From Bacillota bacterium (GTDB taxonomy: Bacteria; Bacillota; Clostridia; Christensenellales; UMGS416): 64,000 nucleotides of DNA. Numbering within the stretch: the first letter of the stretch is position 1; each line of letters begins with the position of its first letter. Positions 48,822-57,470 of the stretch are shown here, piece by piece. A program made the translations under genes and the position numbers. Where the stretch lies: NCBI GenBank assembly GCA_023435705.1, contig JAEYRH010000012.1, forward strand, positions 51,613 through 115,612, written 5' to 3'. The notes under the pieces are model-generated. The model had not been told where the DNA came from. It saw nothing but the letters and a program-made list of their open reading frames with translations, and searched no databases.

Positions 48822-50033
48822 CTAACTCTTCACGCCGCCCTTTCCGAAACGACCAAGGAGGTTTGAGTCAAAAGCGTAGTTGTTTTTGTTTTTCTCACGG
48901 TGTGCCTCGAAGGCTTTCTCCACGATGGTATCAATTAGCGCCTGATATGGCACACCGGCCGGCTCCCAAAGGTAAAAGGCGAAACTGCCCGGCACGGTGT
49001 TGATCTCGTTGATATACAGCGCACCATCAGCGCGGTCAATGATGAAATCCACCCGCACGACACCCCGGCAATCCAGCAGCCGGAATGACTGCACCGTGAG
49101 CTCCCTGATCCGGTCTGTCATTTCCCCGGAAATGGGTGCGGGGATGAGCCGCTGCATGCTCTCCATGCCGCCGGCCTTGGCGCTGCCGCCAGCCTTGGTG
49201 CCCTTTGTCCCCTTGCCGCCCCTGAGGTACTTTTCCTCAAAGGTCAAAAATTCCTTCCAGCTCACCGGCTGCTCGCACAGTGACGCCTTCACGTCACCTT
49301 CAAAACCCATGGCAGAGCAGTTGATCTCCTGCAGCTCGGTCACGCCGTGCTCGATGACAGCCCGGCGATCATAGCTGAAGGCCACTTCCAGCGCTTGCGC
49401 CAGCCCGGCGCGGTCATCGGCCCGGTTGATGCCGATGGAGCTGCCCAGATTGCTGGGCTTGACGTAGACCGGGTAGCCCAGCTTGCCTTCGATCTGATCC
49501 AGCGCCGCCTCACGTTCCGCCTGAAAGCGGGAGCGCTCCAGATGGGTCCATGGCAGCAGCGGCAAACCTGCCCCGGCAAAGGCCGTCTTCATCGCGATCT
49601 TGTCCATACCCACCGCAGAGCCCAGCACGCCGGGGCTGGTGTAGGGGATGTTCATCAGCTCAAGCAGCCCCTGCAGCGTGCCATCCTCGCCGTTCATGCC
49701 ATGTATGGACGGTACAACCGCGTCAATTTCTGCCAGCGGCTTTTTGGCCCCGGCAAACAGCCCCTTGGGCTGGGCCACCGGCCACACCGCGCGGCTGCCG
49801 TGGGTGGGCTCCAGATAGCACTGCGCCACTTCATCGGGGTTGAACTTCTGATAGAAGCCGATATCCCTGAGCTTCTCGCCGAAATACCACTTGCCGTCAC
49901 GGTGGATATAAAGCGGAATCAGGTTGTATTTGTCACGGTTGGCGTTGTCCATGAATTGCAGCGCCGTCACGATGGACACATCGTGCTCAACGGTGCGGCC
50001 GCCGAAGATGACGGCGAGATTGAGTTTGGGCAT
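48822..50033 (-). CDS. ddl: D-alanine--D-alanine ligase
   Basis: 403 residues, ATP-grasp enzyme making the D-Ala-D-Ala dipeptide for peptidoglycan. N-terminal VIFGGRTVEHDVSIVTALQ, HGMNGEDGTLQGLLEL, YPVYVKPSNLGSSIGI, the DFIID and EINTVPG metal-binding end motifs. About 40 residues longer than many homologues, partly because of a Gly/Lys-rich insertion (GGKGTKGTKAGGSAKAGG, near residue 270) in the loop that normally covers the active site. ATG 50033 follows AGGAGG. Downstream of murF on the same strand, with repeats between them. Confidence 0.95.
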   Translation of the reverse strand: MPKLNLAVIFGGRTVEHDVSIVTALQFMDNANRDKYNLIPLYIHRDGKWYFGEKLRDIGFYQKFNPDEVAQCYLEPTHGSRAVWPVAQPKGLFAGAKKPLAEIDAVVPSIHGMNGEDGTLQGLLELMNIPYTSPGVLGSAVGMDKIAMKTAFAGAGLPLLPWTHLERSRFQAEREAALDQIEGKLGYPVYVKPSNLGSSIGINRADDRAGLAQALEVAFSYDRRAVIEHGVTELQEINCSAMGFEGDVKASLCEQPVSWKEFLTFEEKYLRGGKGTKGTKAGGSAKAGGMESMQRLIPAPISGEMTDRIRELTVQSFRLLDCRGVVRVDFIIDRADGALYINEINTVPGSFAFYLWEPAGVPYQALIDTIVEKAFEAHREKNKNNYAFDSNLLGRFGKGGVKS

Positions 50034-50059
50034 GGTGGAACCTCCTGTAGCGTTGTCTA

Positions 50060-50086
50060 CCGGGCCGGGACGGAGCCCGGCCCCTA
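50060..50086. repeat. Intergenic GC-rich inverted repeat, family A copy 3
   Basis: Starts CCGGGCCGGGACGG and ends CCCGGCCCCTAC, a diverged version of the units at 980 and 21437, between murF and ddl. Confidence 0.5.
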
Positions 50087-50126
50087 CTGGGGGATTGGGG
50101 GCGTCAGCCCCATTGATTACTAATAA

Positions 50127-50156
50127 CCCCCTCTCCCAATCCCCTGGGAGAGGGGG
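50127..50156. repeat. Perfect 12-base inverted repeat, family B
   Basis: CCCCCTCTCCCA and TGGGAGAGGGGG around ATCCCC, followed by CTGGGGGTGAGGG. REP-like unit in the murF-ddl gap; it would form a stable hairpin in the joint transcript. Confidence 0.65.
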
Positions 50157-50191
50157 CTGGGGGTGAGGGTTTATGGCCGCCAAAAGGAACA

Positions 50192-51922
50192 CTATGATTC
50201 ATAATGATCCGGCAGATCATTCTCAAACAGCACCACATCGCCAACCCGAGTCAAATGCCCCAGGGCGGCCGTGGCCTCGGCAAGCTTGCCGGTCACGATC
50301 AGGTTGTCTTCCGAAAAGCCCGCTTCCAGCAGGCCTTTCTTCATCGCCGGCGCGTTGCGGGCCACCAGGATCGCAATGTCCACAACCGCTGCCATCGCCC
50401 GGCCAAAGGCCTCGTTTTCCGCGGCCTCGGCATCGCCTAATTCCACCAGGCCCGGCGTCACAATGATCTTGCGGCCGGGGAAGGATCCCAGCACCTCCAG
50501 CGCGGCCCGGGTGCCGGCGGGATTGCTGTTGAAGGCATCATCAATCACGGTGATGCCGTTGGTCGTGGGGATCAATTGCAGGCGGTGCTCCACCGGCTGG
50601 GCCTTGGCAATGCCGCGGGCGATCTCCTCCATCGTGAGACCCAGCGCGTGGGCCACAGCGGCGCAACCCAGGATGTTTTGCACATTGTGGCGCCCGAGCA
50701 GCTTCGTGGTGCAGCGCGCCGATTGGCCATCAGGCCCGGTGAGCGTAAACGTGCTGCCTAAATGGCTGTGCTCAATGGCCGATGCGGTCATATAGAGCTT
50801 CTCACCGTGACCGTCAAGCCCAAAAAGCACCTTGGGTTTATCGGCCTTTTTGTAGAGCTCCAGGCAGATTTCATTGTCGGAGGGCAAAAAGCCCATACCG
50901 TCAACCGGCAGCGCATCGATGAGCTCATACTTGGTCTTTGCAATGTTCTCGATCGTGAACATCGTCTCCAGGTGCTGGGGGCCGATGCTGGTGAGCAGGC
51001 CGTATCTTGGGTGCACCATCCGGCAGAGTTCGGCGATGTCGCCCATGTGGCGGGCGCCCATCTCGGCGACAAAAACCTGGTGGCTAGCGTCCAACTGCTC
51101 GCGGATGGCGCGGGTGAGGCCCATCGGCGTATTAAAGCTGGCAGGCGTGGCATAAGTTTTATACTTCTCCGACAGGATCGTGGCAAGGATCACCTTGGCG
51201 CTGGTCTTGCCATAGCTGCCGGTGATGCCCACAACGATGAGGTCTTTCATGGAGGCGAGTTTCTTCTTTGCGTCGTTCAGGTACCAGTTTTGCACAGCTT
51301 TTTCCACAGGCTGGACAAGAATGGACGCAAGGGCGATCAACTTCGGCAGATAGATAAAGCTCAGGTCCGCCAGCGTGACCATCAGCAGAAACACAGCAAG
51401 CGCGATTGCCAGTGATCCCAGGCAGGGCCCACCGGTGAGCACGAGCGGCCCCTTGATGAGAATCAAAGCCGAAAGCAAAAGGCCGTAGACCAATGTTTGC
51501 AGCAGCACTGCGCACAGCGCCAGCGCCACATTCAGGCGGATCACACGAGATGTGTATTTCAACGGCTTTTTGGATGGTTGCTTTTTCTCCTTGAGAAATG
51601 GCACCAGGTGAAACACAAAAGAAACAGCGACTATCACAACGCTTGCGATAAGCCCCAGAGGCATCGACCGCATCACCAACGTGAGCAGCACCACAGCAGC
51701 TAGCGCACCAAGAAGCACAAGCCATAGGATCATACGCAGCTTTTGCAGTTTATTGTGATAGCTTGGGTCTTCCTTCAATCGCAGATAAAACTGGGGCCGC
51801 TTGTAGGACTCCAATTGAAAGATGTGAATATAGTGCTGTGCAGGCAGCAGCGCGATGAGCGCCAACAGCGCCACCGGGATCATGTAAAGCCAGAATGTCT
51901 CGTTGAACAGGCGTAGAACCAT
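50192..51922 (-). CDS. murF: MurF-type ligase with N-terminal multi-pass membrane domain
   Basis: 576 residues. Residues 225-576 are a Mur ligase that adds D-Ala-D-Ala to UDP-MurNAc-tripeptide: ATP loop VVGITGSYGKTSAKVILA, SFNTPMGLTRAIRE, AEMGARHMGDIAELCRMVHP, and DDAFNSNPAGTRAALEVL. Residues 1-210 hold about five hydrophobic segments (for example TFWLYMIPVALLALIALLP), which standard cytoplasmic MurF lacks, so the enzyme is tethered to the membrane. Upstream of ddl, its substrate-making partner. Confidence 0.9.
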   Translation of the reverse strand: MVLRLFNETFWLYMIPVALLALIALLPAQHYIHIFQLESYKRPQFYLRLKEDPSYHNKLQKLRMILWLVLLGALAAVVLLTLVMRSMPLGLIASVVIVAVSFVFHLVPFLKEKKQPSKKPLKYTSRVIRLNVALALCAVLLQTLVYGLLLSALILIKGPLVLTGGPCLGSLAIALAVFLLMVTLADLSFIYLPKLIALASILVQPVEKAVQNWYLNDAKKKLASMKDLIVVGITGSYGKTSAKVILATILSEKYKTYATPASFNTPMGLTRAIREQLDASHQVFVAEMGARHMGDIAELCRMVHPRYGLLTSIGPQHLETMFTIENIAKTKYELIDALPVDGMGFLPSDNEICLELYKKADKPKVLFGLDGHGEKLYMTASAIEHSHLGSTFTLTGPDGQSARCTTKLLGRHNVQNILGCAAVAHALGLTMEEIARGIAKAQPVEHRLQLIPTTNGITVIDDAFNSNPAGTRAALEVLGSFPGRKIIVTPGLVELGDAEAAENEAFGRAMAAVVDIAILVARNAPAMKKGLLEAGFSEDNLIVTGKLAEATAALGHLTRVGDVVLFENDLPDHYES

Positions 51923-52015
51923 CGGATTCCCCCGGTAATACTATTTGGGATGGTTGGATTATTATACCATTGATTGGGCGGGTGCAGAACAGTCATCCGC
52001 TGAAGCTACGATTGG

Positions 52016-52203
52016 AACTCCCTCTGTCACCTTCGGTGACATCCCCATCAGGAGGGGGACATGTTGTACTTTATCTGAGTTGCGAGTGCCGTCTGATCGA
52101 GGACAGCTTGCCTCCCTCCATATCACCCCTCCTAGGGGTGACACCGCCAAAGGCGGTGGGGGTAAATGAGGGAGGTGGCGGCTGAGCCGCCGGAGGGAGT
52201 TTA
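52016..52203. repeat. MITE-like element with AACTCCCTC ends, family C
   Basis: About 188 bases bounded by AACTCCCTC on the left and its inverse GAGGGAGTT on the right, GC-rich, with internal short palindromes (TCACCTTCGGTGA; CACCGCC...GGCGGTG; GGCGGCTGAGCCGCC). No coding capacity. The left half recurs at 12644-12702, with a shorter fragment near 32577. It fills the gap between murF and the alpha/beta hydrolase. Confidence 0.6.
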
Positions 52204-52209
52204 CAGAGT

Positions 52210-52977
52210 TCACCCTAAAAACGCCCTCACGATCTTCACAAACCGCCCGATCTCCTCCAGGTAGGCAAAATGCCCGCGGCCTTCAAACACCACAAGGCCC
52301 GCGTCCTTGATGCCCTTCTCCATCGCCTGCCCCATCCAGAGCGGCGCATCCATATCCTTCTCGCCCCAGATGAGCAACGTGGGTGACTGGATCTTCGGCA
52401 GGCAGTGTTTCAAGTCCTGATTGACCACGCGCACAAAGGTGCCCTTCATCACACCGGAAAGCGCCTGATAATCTGAACTGCCAGCCTTGTGAGAAAGCTT
52501 TTCCAGGTCAACGCCAAACAGCTTTGCCAGTTTGACCATCCAACCATGCTTCAGCATGAATTTGCCAAGCTTATATGTATATACCTTGATGTAATATTTG
52601 ATTTCACGCTTGGGCTTCAGGCCCGCGCCGCCGGTGATCACGATCTTACCCACCAGCTCCGGGTGGGTAGCGGCCAACAGCAGCGTGACGCGCCCGCCAA
52701 AGGAATGGGCCACAATGTCAGCCTTTTTGATATCCAGCTGCTTCAGCAGCGCGATCAACATCTCGGTGTATTCGGTGACCGACCAGGGTGCGGGCGGCGA
52801 TGCACTTTCTCCGAAGCCGGGGAAATCGATGTTATAAACAGTGCGCAAGTCATTCAGGCCATTGGCGATGGGCTGCATGGAGCCGGTGCGGCCGCCCCAG
52901 CCGTGCAGCAATAAAAGCTTCGGGCCCTGCCCCGACACTTCGTAATGGATATCAATGCCGTTGACGACTGCCATCAT
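52210..52977 (-). CDS. Alpha/beta-fold hydrolase
   Basis: 255 residues. Oxyanion motif LLLHGWGG, nucleophile elbow AHSFGGRVTLLLA (Ser near residue 100), acid in LLIWGEKDMDAPLW, and the catalytic His in FEGRGHFAYLEE. An all-helical cap lies around residues 130-190. Substrate unknown. ATG at 52977 followed immediately by a second ATG at 52974. Monocistronic, transcribed away from sepF. Confidence 0.88.
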   Translation of the reverse strand: MMAVVNGIDIHYEVSGQGPKLLLLHGWGGRTGSMQPIANGLNDLRTVYNIDFPGFGESASPPAPWSVTEYTEMLIALLKQLDIKKADIVAHSFGGRVTLLLAATHPELVGKIVITGGAGLKPKREIKYYIKVYTYKLGKFMLKHGWMVKLAKLFGVDLEKLSHKAGSSDYQALSGVMKGTFVRVVNQDLKHCLPKIQSPTLLIWGEKDMDAPLWMGQAMEKGIKDAGLVVFEGRGHFAYLEEIGRFVKIVRAFLG

Positions 52978-53104
52978 GCGCGCAATGGTTCCTTTTGGAA
53001 ATAGGATTCCGGTTGCAGTCTATTTTACTCTGCAATGGAAGAAATGTGAATACAACCGTGATCCCATCCGACAACAACTGCTTTTTTACCTATCCGCAAA
53101 ACCA

Positions 53105-53133
53105 TGGACATTTTCCTATAAACACGGTAAAAT
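53105..53133 (+). promoter_or_regulatory. Possible promoter of the sepF cluster
   Basis: TGGACA (53105-53110), 17-base spacer, TAAAAT (53128-53133), 54 bases ahead of sepF. A further TTGACA at about 53154 has no good -10. Confidence 0.4.
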
Positions 53134-53187
53134 AAAGTGATAAATACTGTATTGACAAATCTCTGAGACATACAAGGCGGGAGACGG

Positions 53188-53763
53188 ATGGCAAAAAAGT
53201 TCATGGGCAAATTCCTGAACATCCTCGGGTTTGAGGATCAGGAGGCGGAAGAGGCCGAGCAGCAGCCGGTGCGGGAAGAACCCGCTCCTTATGGCGCGCC
53301 GCAAAGCCGCAGCGCAGCCCCGGCCCCATACCAGAGGCCGCCTGTGCGCCGCCGCATCGACGAAACTGGTTCCATCCCCACATCTGCTGTGCGCAGGGCT
53401 GAAGAAAGCCGCGTGGTGCCGATGGGCATGAACAACGCCCAGCAGGCCAATGCCGGCATGCGCATGGTGGTGTATCAGCCACAGAGCTATGACGATACCC
53501 AGCGCATCATTGACGACCTGAAGAGCGGCCGCCCGGTGATTGCCAATTTGGAAGACCTGAACGTGGAAATCGCCCAGAGGGTGCTGGACTTCCTGTCCGG
53601 CGCTGTTTATGGCGTGGACGGCAGCATCCGCAAGGTATCTCGCGGCATCTTCTTGCTGGCGCCGCCCCATGTGGACATTTCCGGCAACGCGCTTGGCAAC
53701 CTGACCAACGACCTGAGGTCGGGCCGGAGCAGCTATTTCAGCCTGCCTCGCCGGCCGGAGTGA
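53188..53763 (+). CDS. sepF: Cell division protein SepF
   Basis: 191 residues. SepF polymerises and links FtsZ to the membrane. N-terminal amphipathic helix (AKKFMGKFLNILGFEDQE), a Pro/Arg-rich linker, then the SepF core (MVVYQPQSYDDTQRIIDDL, PVIANLEDLNVEIAQRVLDF, GSIRKVSRGIFLLAPPHVDI). ATG follows AAGGCGGGAGACGG. First of the typical division cluster; the yggS gene often found upstream is missing. Confidence 0.94.
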   Translation: MAKKFMGKFLNILGFEDQEAEEAEQQPVREEPAPYGAPQSRSAAPAPYQRPPVRRRIDETGSIPTSAVRRAEESRVVPMGMNNAQQANAGMRMVVYQPQSYDDTQRIIDDLKSGRPVIANLEDLNVEIAQRVLDFLSGAVYGVDGSIRKVSRGIFLLAPPHVDISGNALGNLTNDLRSGRSSYFSLPRRPE

Positions 53764-53767
53764 GAAA

Positions 53768-54058
53768 ATGAACTTCGGATTGATCCTGTTGAGTCTGCTG
53801 ATACAGGCTTTTAATCTCTATACTTATGTGATTCTGGCCGCCGCATTGGTCTCATGGCTGTTTCTACCGCCGAGCAGCCAGGTGGTACGCATCCTACGCT
53901 TTGTAACCGAGCCGGTGCTGGCACCCTGCCGCGCGCTGCTCTCTCGCATCCTCCCATATCAATGGCGCAGGTTTGACTTCTCCCCGGTGCTGGCAATAAT
54001 CGCAATCCGGTTATTGATCTTTCTATTGAGCATCATCGTCGCATCCCTCGGCCAATGA
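53768..54058 (+). CDS. YggT family membrane protein
   Basis: 96 residues with two hydrophobic segments (FGLILLSLLIQAFNLYTYVI; VLAIIAIRLLIFLLSIIVAS) and the central YggT motif RFVTEPVLAPCRALLSRILP. Function poorly known, linked to division and membrane processes by context. Four bases after sepF; stop overlaps the ylmH start. Confidence 0.92.
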   Translation: MNFGLILLSLLIQAFNLYTYVILAAALVSWLFLPPSSQVVRILRFVTEPVLAPCRALLSRILPYQWRRFDFSPVLAIIAIRLLIFLLSIIVASLGQ

Positions 54059-54810
54059 ATGAAAACAGTGTATCGGCCTCCCGCCTGAGGGAGCTTGCGG
54101 AACGGGCTTTGGAGCGCGGGAACGTGGAGTATACCCGTTTTTTGGATCCGAGAGAGCAGCAGCTTGCCCGCCTGGCAGCGCGAGAAACCGGCACGGATGT
54201 GGAGCTCTCCCCACCGGAGGGCGCGGAGCGCAGGCTTTGCGCCTTTGATGGCAGGCTGTGGCTGGATGGCGGCGAACGCCGCTATGATTGGCCTTTGCTC
54301 ACATTGGAAATACTCTGGGATGGCAGGTATGCCAAAGCCGCCCACCGAGACATCCTGGGCTCTGTGCTGGCGCTGGGCATCGGCCGGGAGAGCATCGGCG
54401 ACATCCTGGTGGAAGACGGCCGGGCCGTGCTTTGGGCGCTGGATGCCGCAGCAGCATTTCTCATCAGCAACCTGCAGTCAGCAGGCCGCGCCGCCGTGAA
54501 GGTGCGCGAGCTTGCCGGCGAGGCGGGGCTGCCTCAGGCAGAGACCAGGCAGGCAAGGGGCACTGTGCAGTCACTTCGGCTGGACGCTGTGGTGGCAGAG
54601 GCATTCAACCTGAGCCGGGAGGAAGCAGCCAGGGCAGTAAAAAGCGGCCTTGTGCGGCTGGACTTTGCTGAGGAAACCAAGCCCGACCGCAAGGTGGGCG
54701 AAGGGTCGCTGATCTCGGTGCGCGGCATGGGCAGGGTGAAAATCACCTGCGCCTCAGAAAAGACAAAGCGCCGGGGCCGCACGATCGTGGAGTTTGAGAG
54801 GACGGTTTAG
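54055..54810 (+). CDS. YlmH-type S4-domain RNA-binding protein
   Basis: 251 residues. An N-terminal domain (ERGNVEYTRFLDPREQQL) and middle part end in DILVEDGRAVLWALDA, followed by a C-terminal S4 domain (VQSLRLDAVVAEAFNLSREE, KSGLVRLDFAEETKPDRKVG). Homologues bind RNA/ribosomal particles, and YlmH has been linked to rescue of stalled translation. ATGA overlap with yggT. Confidence 0.9.
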   Translation: MNENSVSASRLRELAERALERGNVEYTRFLDPREQQLARLAARETGTDVELSPPEGAERRLCAFDGRLWLDGGERRYDWPLLTLEILWDGRYAKAAHRDILGSVLALGIGRESIGDILVEDGRAVLWALDAAAAFLISNLQSAGRAAVKVRELAGEAGLPQAETRQARGTVQSLRLDAVVAEAFNLSREEAARAVKSGLVRLDFAEETKPDRKVGEGSLISVRGMGRVKITCASEKTKRRGRTIVEFERTV

Positions 54811-54901
54811 CATCAACAGATTAACCGGATCATTCTATTGAACAACGGCTGGAGGAATTGGAACGCCGTCTCCAGGCACAATAACCGCAGGAGGAAACAC
54901 G

Positions 54902-55519
54902 ATGGCGATTACTGCCAGGGAAATCGACGAGAAATCATTCCGTAAGTCTCTGTCTGGATATAAAGTGGAAGAAGTAGACGACTATCTGGACGATGTCGCT
55001 GACGAAATGGAGCGCCTTGAAAAGGAAAACGAGGCGCTGAAGGCCCAGGTGGCGACCCATCAGGAAAAGGAAAAGCGCATTGCCGAGATGGAGCAAACAC
55101 TGCGGGACACGCTGATCACCGCCCAGCGGGCGGCAGAAGACGTGCTGAAGGCCTCGAGGGAGAAGGCCGCCGCAATGATCAAGGACAGCGAGCTGGAGGG
55201 CAGGAGAATTCTGGAGGATGCCGAGCTGCAGGCGCAGGAAGCAGTCCGCCGGCTGGAGGGCATCCGGCGCGACGTGGCCGGCGTGAAGGCTTTGATCCGC
55301 AGGGTCATCGGCGAGCAGCTGAGGCTGCTGGAGGAATCTTATCCCGACGAGCAAGAGGCCGAGCCGGAAGCGCCGGCGGCACAAAGGGCCGCCGACCAAG
55401 TGATATCTGGTGCGGACTTCGACCAGACACAGGAGTTCAGCGCACGGGAAGTGCGCGAGCTGGCCGGATGGGATGAGCGGTTGGTATTTCCAAACTTGAG
55501 GGAAACGGTCAGAGAGTAA
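54902..55519 (+). CDS. divIVA: DivIVA-domain protein
   Basis: 205 residues. The N-terminal membrane-curvature domain (ITAREIDEKSFRKSLSGYKV, EEVDDYLDDVADEMERLEKE) is followed by a long coiled coil to about residue 145 and an acidic Ala/Glu/Pro tail. Organises poles and septa. ATG follows AGGAGGAAACACG. Same strand and order as the canonical sepF-yggT-ylmH-divIVA cluster. Confidence 0.94.
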   Translation: MAITAREIDEKSFRKSLSGYKVEEVDDYLDDVADEMERLEKENEALKAQVATHQEKEKRIAEMEQTLRDTLITAQRAAEDVLKASREKAAAMIKDSELEGRRILEDAELQAQEAVRRLEGIRRDVAGVKALIRRVIGEQLRLLEESYPDEQEAEPEAPAAQRAADQVISGADFDQTQEFSAREVRELAGWDERLVFPNLRETVRE

Positions 55520-55559
55520 CCGGCTTTCTCAATCCACCCACTGCCCCGGAAAGATACCG

Positions 55560-55877
55560 ATGGGCAATGCGAGGCACCGAGCCGGCCGTTTTTTCCGCCG
55601 GCTCACAAGAACAGCTCCAGGAAAAGGCCCCGGCGTGCCACGGGTGCGCCCGGATGACCCGGAGTATTGTGAATATGCGCGCTATCTGATGAGCCCGCGC
55701 CGCATGATTATGTCCAACCTGATGGCAGGCATGGCCAGGGGCATCGGCATGGCGCTGGGCTTTTCGCTGCTTGGTGCGGCGCTTGTTTATGTATTGAGGG
55801 CGCTCGCGCTGGAAAACCTGCCCTTCATTGGCCAGTTCATTGCTGATATCATCGCCGCAGTGGAGTCCAGCAAGTAG
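55560..55877 (+). CDS. Small membrane protein, DUF5665-like
   Basis: 105 residues. A basic N-terminal region rich in Arg/Pro is followed by YARYLMSPRRMIMSNLMAGM, a Gly-rich membrane helix (ARGIGMALGFSLLGAALVYV) and an amphipathic end. The pattern matches small DUF5665 proteins of Clostridia. It follows divIVA by 40 bases and may belong to that operon. No clear ribosome-binding site before the ATG. Confidence 0.7.
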   Translation: MGNARHRAGRFFRRLTRTAPGKGPGVPRVRPDDPEYCEYARYLMSPRRMIMSNLMAGMARGIGMALGFSLLGAALVYVLRALALENLPFIGQFIADIIAAVESSK

Positions 55878-55939
55878 GTTCCTGATTCAGCCATTTTTAT
55901 CATCACTCTCCAAACTTGCCAATACAATTACTGCTATGT

Positions 55940-55968
55940 TTGTATTTTTCCATTTTTTTTGGTATCAT
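55940..55968 (+). promoter_or_regulatory. Promoter of the first MFS gene
   Basis: TTGTAT (55940-55945), 17-base T-rich spacer, TATCAT (55963-55968), 38 bases before the ATG. Confidence 0.5.
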
Positions 55969-56006
55969 AAGCAAAGCTTCAAACAAAGGAAACCTTTGGA
56001 GGGATT

Positions 56007-57275
56007 ATGGCCAGCGGCAAGCTGTGGAACAGGAATTTCTTTTTGCTGTGGCAGGGGCAGCTGGTCTCTGAGCTGGGCATCGGCGTCTACAACGCCATAA
56101 TGAGTTTCTGGGTGCTGGACATCACAGGATCCAAGGCCATGATGGGCACAATACTGGCCTGTCAGGCTTTGCCGCGAGTGCTTCTGGGGCCGTTTGCCGG
56201 CGCTTATACCGACAGGCACAGCCGGAAATGGATTATTGTATGGATGGACCTGATCCGTGGCCTGCTGTTTGGCGCGGTGGGGCTGATGGCCATCTATATG
56301 AGCAAGGGAAACACCCCCTTCCCCTCTATCATTCTGTATCCCGTTACGGTAATCTCAGGGATCGCAAGCGCGTTTTTCTCTCCGGCCATCATTTCAGCGG
56401 TGCCCGATCTGGTGCCGATAGACAAACTGACCAAGGCCAATTCCCTCAGGGCTTTTTCGCAAGCGGCCAGCAACTTGCTTGGGTTCGCTTTCGGCGGCTG
56501 GTTGTACAGCAGATTTCAAGGCCCGCCCATTGTCTTCTTCACCGGCATGGCGTTTTTGTTTTCCGCCATCACCGAGGTGTTTATGTCCATCCCCAATGCC
56601 CGCAGCAATACGGAAAAGAAGCATATTCTTCTGGAAATGTGGGAGGGCATGAAGTACACATTCCGGCAGAGCGGCATCCGCACGCTCATCACCATCGGCA
56701 TGTTCTTGAATTTCTTCGTGAATGTGGGCATTACGCTGCTGGCGCCATTATTCAACGAAGAGCCTGGCTACGGCGTGGAGTTGTATGGCGCCGTGATGGC
56801 CACGCTGATGGCCGGCCAGTTGGTGGGCATGCTGTTGGTATCGTCTGTGAAAAACAAGGCATCAAACCGGTATCGAATGTTCTATATCTCCATTGTTGCG
56901 CTGATCGCAGGCATGATTCCTGTTGGGCTGATCTATAACGTGTATGTGATGCTGCCGCTCGCATTGATGATCGGCACGGCAGTCTCCATCATGACGGTGC
57001 TGCTGTATACCTTGCTGCAAATCACCGTACAGCCGGAGCAACGTGGCCGTGTGTTTGGCATCATGAGCACCGTGTTTGAGGGGCTGGTGCCGGTGTCTAT
57101 GGCCGTAAGCGGGTTTGCTGCAGAGCTGGCCGGCGTCCGCCCAACAATCCTTGGATCGTTTTCCTGCGCCGCCGTCGTCTTGCTCTTTACGTTTGTCAAT
57201 CAACCTTTCCGAGTTTTCTTAAAGTCTGAACCGGTACCGGAAACGAGCGAAACAGAGAAATTGCCATCGGTCTGA
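56007..57275 (+). CDS. MFS transporter, paralogue 1
   Basis: 422 residues, 12 membrane helices, starting SGKLWNRNFFLLWQGQLVSE. The loop motif between helices 2 and 3 reads GAYTDRHSRKWIIVWMDLIR. Resembles the MFS_3/enterobactin-exporter-like group (macrolide efflux and similar). Substrate unknown. The second paralogue follows 195 bases downstream with its own promoter. Confidence 0.9.
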   Translation: MASGKLWNRNFFLLWQGQLVSELGIGVYNAIMSFWVLDITGSKAMMGTILACQALPRVLLGPFAGAYTDRHSRKWIIVWMDLIRGLLFGAVGLMAIYMSKGNTPFPSIILYPVTVISGIASAFFSPAIISAVPDLVPIDKLTKANSLRAFSQAASNLLGFAFGGWLYSRFQGPPIVFFTGMAFLFSAITEVFMSIPNARSNTEKKHILLEMWEGMKYTFRQSGIRTLITIGMFLNFFVNVGITLLAPLFNEEPGYGVELYGAVMATLMAGQLVGMLLVSSVKNKASNRYRMFYISIVALIAGMIPVGLIYNVYVMLPLALMIGTAVSIMTVLLYTLLQITVQPEQRGRVFGIMSTVFEGLVPVSMAVSGFAAELAGVRPTILGSFSCAAVVLLFTFVNQPFRVFLKSEPVPETSETEKLPSV

Positions 57276-57308
57276 ACCGATCCGCTATCTTCAACGACCA
57301 ACATAGGA

Positions 57309-57339
57309 ACGCTCCGGCTCGTCCGGAGCGTCTTTTTTT
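57309..57339 (+). terminator. Terminator of the first MFS gene
   Basis: Arms ACGCTCCGG/CCGGAGCGT, 5-base loop, then CTTTTTTT. Confidence 0.9.
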
Positions 57340-57402
57340 AGCAATCAAGATTGAACAATAAGCACAATCTCAACCAAATTATTCACTTTTTTAATTTGCT
57401 TA

Positions 57403-57431
57403 TTGACTTTTTTATTTTGCAAATATATTAT
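57403..57431 (+). promoter_or_regulatory. Promoter of the second MFS gene
   Basis: TTGACT (57403-57408), 17-base spacer, TATTAT (57426-57431). The surrounding AT tract carries a direct repeat (CTTTTTTAATTTGC, then CTTTTTTATTTTGC) overlapping the -35 and spacer, a possible regulator site. Confidence 0.6.
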
Positions 57432-57470
57432 TTTAACTCTGTAATTGATTTATTGTGATGAGGTAATGGA

